From: Hyphomicrobiaceae bacterium
GTDB lineage: Bacteria; Pseudomonadota; Alphaproteobacteria; Rhizobiales; Hyphomicrobiaceae
DNA: 64,000 nucleotides
Assembly (NCBI GenBank): GCA_023384095.1
Contig: JAHDXT010000001.1
Location: 62,001-126,000 of the forward strand
Direction of reading: 5' to 3'
Made by a program: the position numbers and the translations under genes
Notes under the pieces: model-generated
What the model was told of the DNA's origin: nothing
What the model saw: the letters and a program-made list of their open reading frames with translations, nothing else
Database searches by the model: none
In this document: piece after piece, positions 62,857 through 64,000 of the stretch
Position numbering within the stretch: the first letter of the stretch is position 1
Layout of the letters: the number at the start of each line of letters is the position of its first letter

Positions 62857-64000
62857 TCAGGAAGCCGAATCGCTGTCGACCATGCCGCGGCTCTTGCCGG
62901 AGCGGGCGGCTGCGCAGCGCTGCCGGAACGCGTCGGAGGTCGGGTCGACGCGGCCGAAGCGGTCGGGCCGGTAGGCGCTGATGTCGATCGCGGGCGTCAC
63001 GCCGCGCACCAGATCCGCGACGACCTGGCCGAAGCCGCCGGACGCGGCCACCCCCGATCCGCAGCATCCGCCCGCCAGCACGAACCCGTCGACGCCCGGG
63101 ACGGTACCGATCACGAACTTCCCGTCCGGCGTGTAATTCGACAGGCCCGCGATGTGATGGGCAAAGCCCCACCGGTCGATGTCCGGGATGATGCCACGCA
63201 GGGCGCCGGCCTGCTCGACCAGAAGCTCCAGGTCGCGCTCCTCCTCGAACAGCGGCATGTCGTTCATGTCCGCGGTCAACTGCATCGGATGGTAGGTGCG
63301 CGACTGCGGCTCCTGCATGCCGATCAGCACGCCGCCGAGCTCGGAGCGCAGGTAGGTGCGCATGTCCGGCAGGTGCACGTTCGGCCAGCCGGTGGCGCCG
63401 TCCGGCTCCGGCGCCGTGATCCAGTAATGGCTGCGGGTGGGCGCCGCGGCGAAGCCCCAGCCCAGCCACGAGGCGACCTCCGCGCCCCAGACCCCCGCCG
63501 CATCGACGATCCAGCCCGCCCGGATGGTGCCCTGGTCCGTCACGACGCCCGACACCCGGGTGCCGTCCGTGACGAGACCGGTGGCCGCGACCTCGCGCCG
63601 GATGCGCGCTCCGAGGCGCCGGGCGGCGGCGGCGTAGGCCGTCCCGAGCCGCGCGCCGTCGATGTACCCGTCGACCGCCAGATGGATGATGCGGCGTGCG
63701 CCGCCGAGCTCGAGCCACGGGCACAGGCTGCGGGCGGCCGCGGGGTCGATCGCCTCGGCCGCCACGCCAGCGGCGTCGAGGCAGGCTTCCATGGTCGCCA
63801 GCTCGCTCTCGCGCGTCTCGCCGAGGACCGCGCGGATGCTGCCGACCTGGTGGAAGTCGAGCCTGTCGTCCAGCAGCTGCTCCAGCTCGAGGATGGCGGC
63901 CCGCGTGCGGCTGACCATCTTGATGGTGCCGACGTCCGACCGGGCGTGACACAGCAGGCCGGCGGCCCGCGCCGTCGCGCCGCCGGAAAGCTCGCTGCGC
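62857..64000 (-). CDS. FAD-dependent amine oxidoreductase (sarcosine/dimethylglycine oxidase-like), N-terminus beyond window edge
   Basis: The C-terminal about 380 residues of a DAO-type flavoenzyme are visible; the frame continues through RSELSGGATARAAGLL past the right edge, so the FAD-binding GxGxxG is outside. YIDGARLGTAYAAAARRLGA, VDAAGVWGAEVASWLGW, and GIIPDIDRWGFAHHIAGLSNYTPDGKFVIGTVPGVDGFVLAGGCCGSGVAASGGFGQVVADLVRG fit sarcosine-oxidase-beta-like enzymes, which demethylate or deaminate N-methyl amino acids. The M at 63918 in the track is internal, not a start. Confidence 0.82.
   Translation of the reverse strand, partial: RSELSGGATARAAGLLCHARSDVGTIKMVSRTRAAILELEQLLDDRLDFHQVGSIRAVLGETRESELATMEACLDAAGVAAEAIDPAAARSLCPWLELGGARRIIHLAVDGYIDGARLGTAYAAAARRLGARIRREVAATGLVTDGTRVSGVVTDQGTIRAGWIVDAAGVWGAEVASWLGWGFAAAPTRSHYWITAPEPDGATGWPNVHLPDMRTYLRSELGGVLIGMQEPQSRTYHPMQLTADMNDMPLFEEERDLELLVEQAGALRGIIPDIDRWGFAHHIAGLSNYTPDGKFVIGTVPGVDGFVLAGGCCGSGVAASGGFGQVVADLVRGVTPAIDISAYRPDRFGRVDPTSDAFRQRCAAARSGKSRGMVDSDSAS

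Overview
The window is GC-rich chromosomal DNA of an alphaproteobacterium, most likely Hyphomicrobiales (Rhizobiales). The grounds are the gene order rplU-rpmA-GNAT-obg-proB-proA-nadD-rsfS-rlmH, a bc1 operon followed by mtnP/apt/mtnA, a DUF1127 gene, a WYL-type YafY regulator, and many GC-rich palindromic intergenic repeats. petB and petC are separate genes, not the fused fbcH form of Bradyrhizobium, which argues against that genus. I see no phage, insertion sequence, plasmid or CRISPR signature. This is ordinary chromosome with accessory metabolic modules.

Layout. 1-6.5 kb (minus): ribosome and proline-synthesis operon (rplU to rlmH), with a visible promoter and leader hairpin upstream of rplU. 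6.5-12 kb: an Ntn amidase, a Tat-exported alpha/beta hydrolase, AMP nucleosidase, and a 2,2-dialkylglycine decarboxylase-like PLP enzyme. 12-16.8 kb: FecR-domain protein with a coupled small gene, YafY/DUF1127 divergent pair with a phased operator cluster, a secreted protein of three internal repeats, and an SH3/COG3650-like protein. 17-22.5 kb: complete dipeptide-type ABC importer. 22.6-29.1 kb: MBL hydrolase, DUF1499 protein, class III transaminase, a degenerate EEP-fold protein, SDR, pdxH, a small secreted protein and tRNA-Ser(GCT).

29.2-36.6 kb is the most interesting region. xsc (sulfoacetaldehyde acetyltransferase) and an IclR regulator diverge from a CoA-acylating sulfoacetaldehyde dehydrogenase (SauS-like), a two-subunit ADP-forming acyl-CoA synthetase and a glutathione transferase. 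Together they could run sulfoacetate -> sulfoacetyl-CoA -> sulfoacetaldehyde -> acetyl phosphate + sulfite. A succinyl-CoA-synthetase-like ligase would replace the AMP-forming SauT of the described sauRSTU cluster. Transporter, phosphate acetyltransferase and sulfite oxidation genes are not in the window.

37-44 kb: small lipoproteins and secreted proteins, GST, quinone oxidoreductase, a TPR-methyltransferase and two tandem DedA proteins. 44-51 kb: cytochrome bc1 (petABC), then mtnP, apt and mtnA, which start 5'-methylthioadenosine salvage. 51-64 kb: a CobW-type GTPase, HemG-like flavodoxin, two MaoC-like hydratases, a lysozyme-like protein, ychF, an orphan TRAP binding protein, a LysE exporter, haloacid dehalogenase, aroC, a TPR protein and a FAD oxidoreductase running off the right edge.

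All calls come from reading motifs and gene order; no database search was run.
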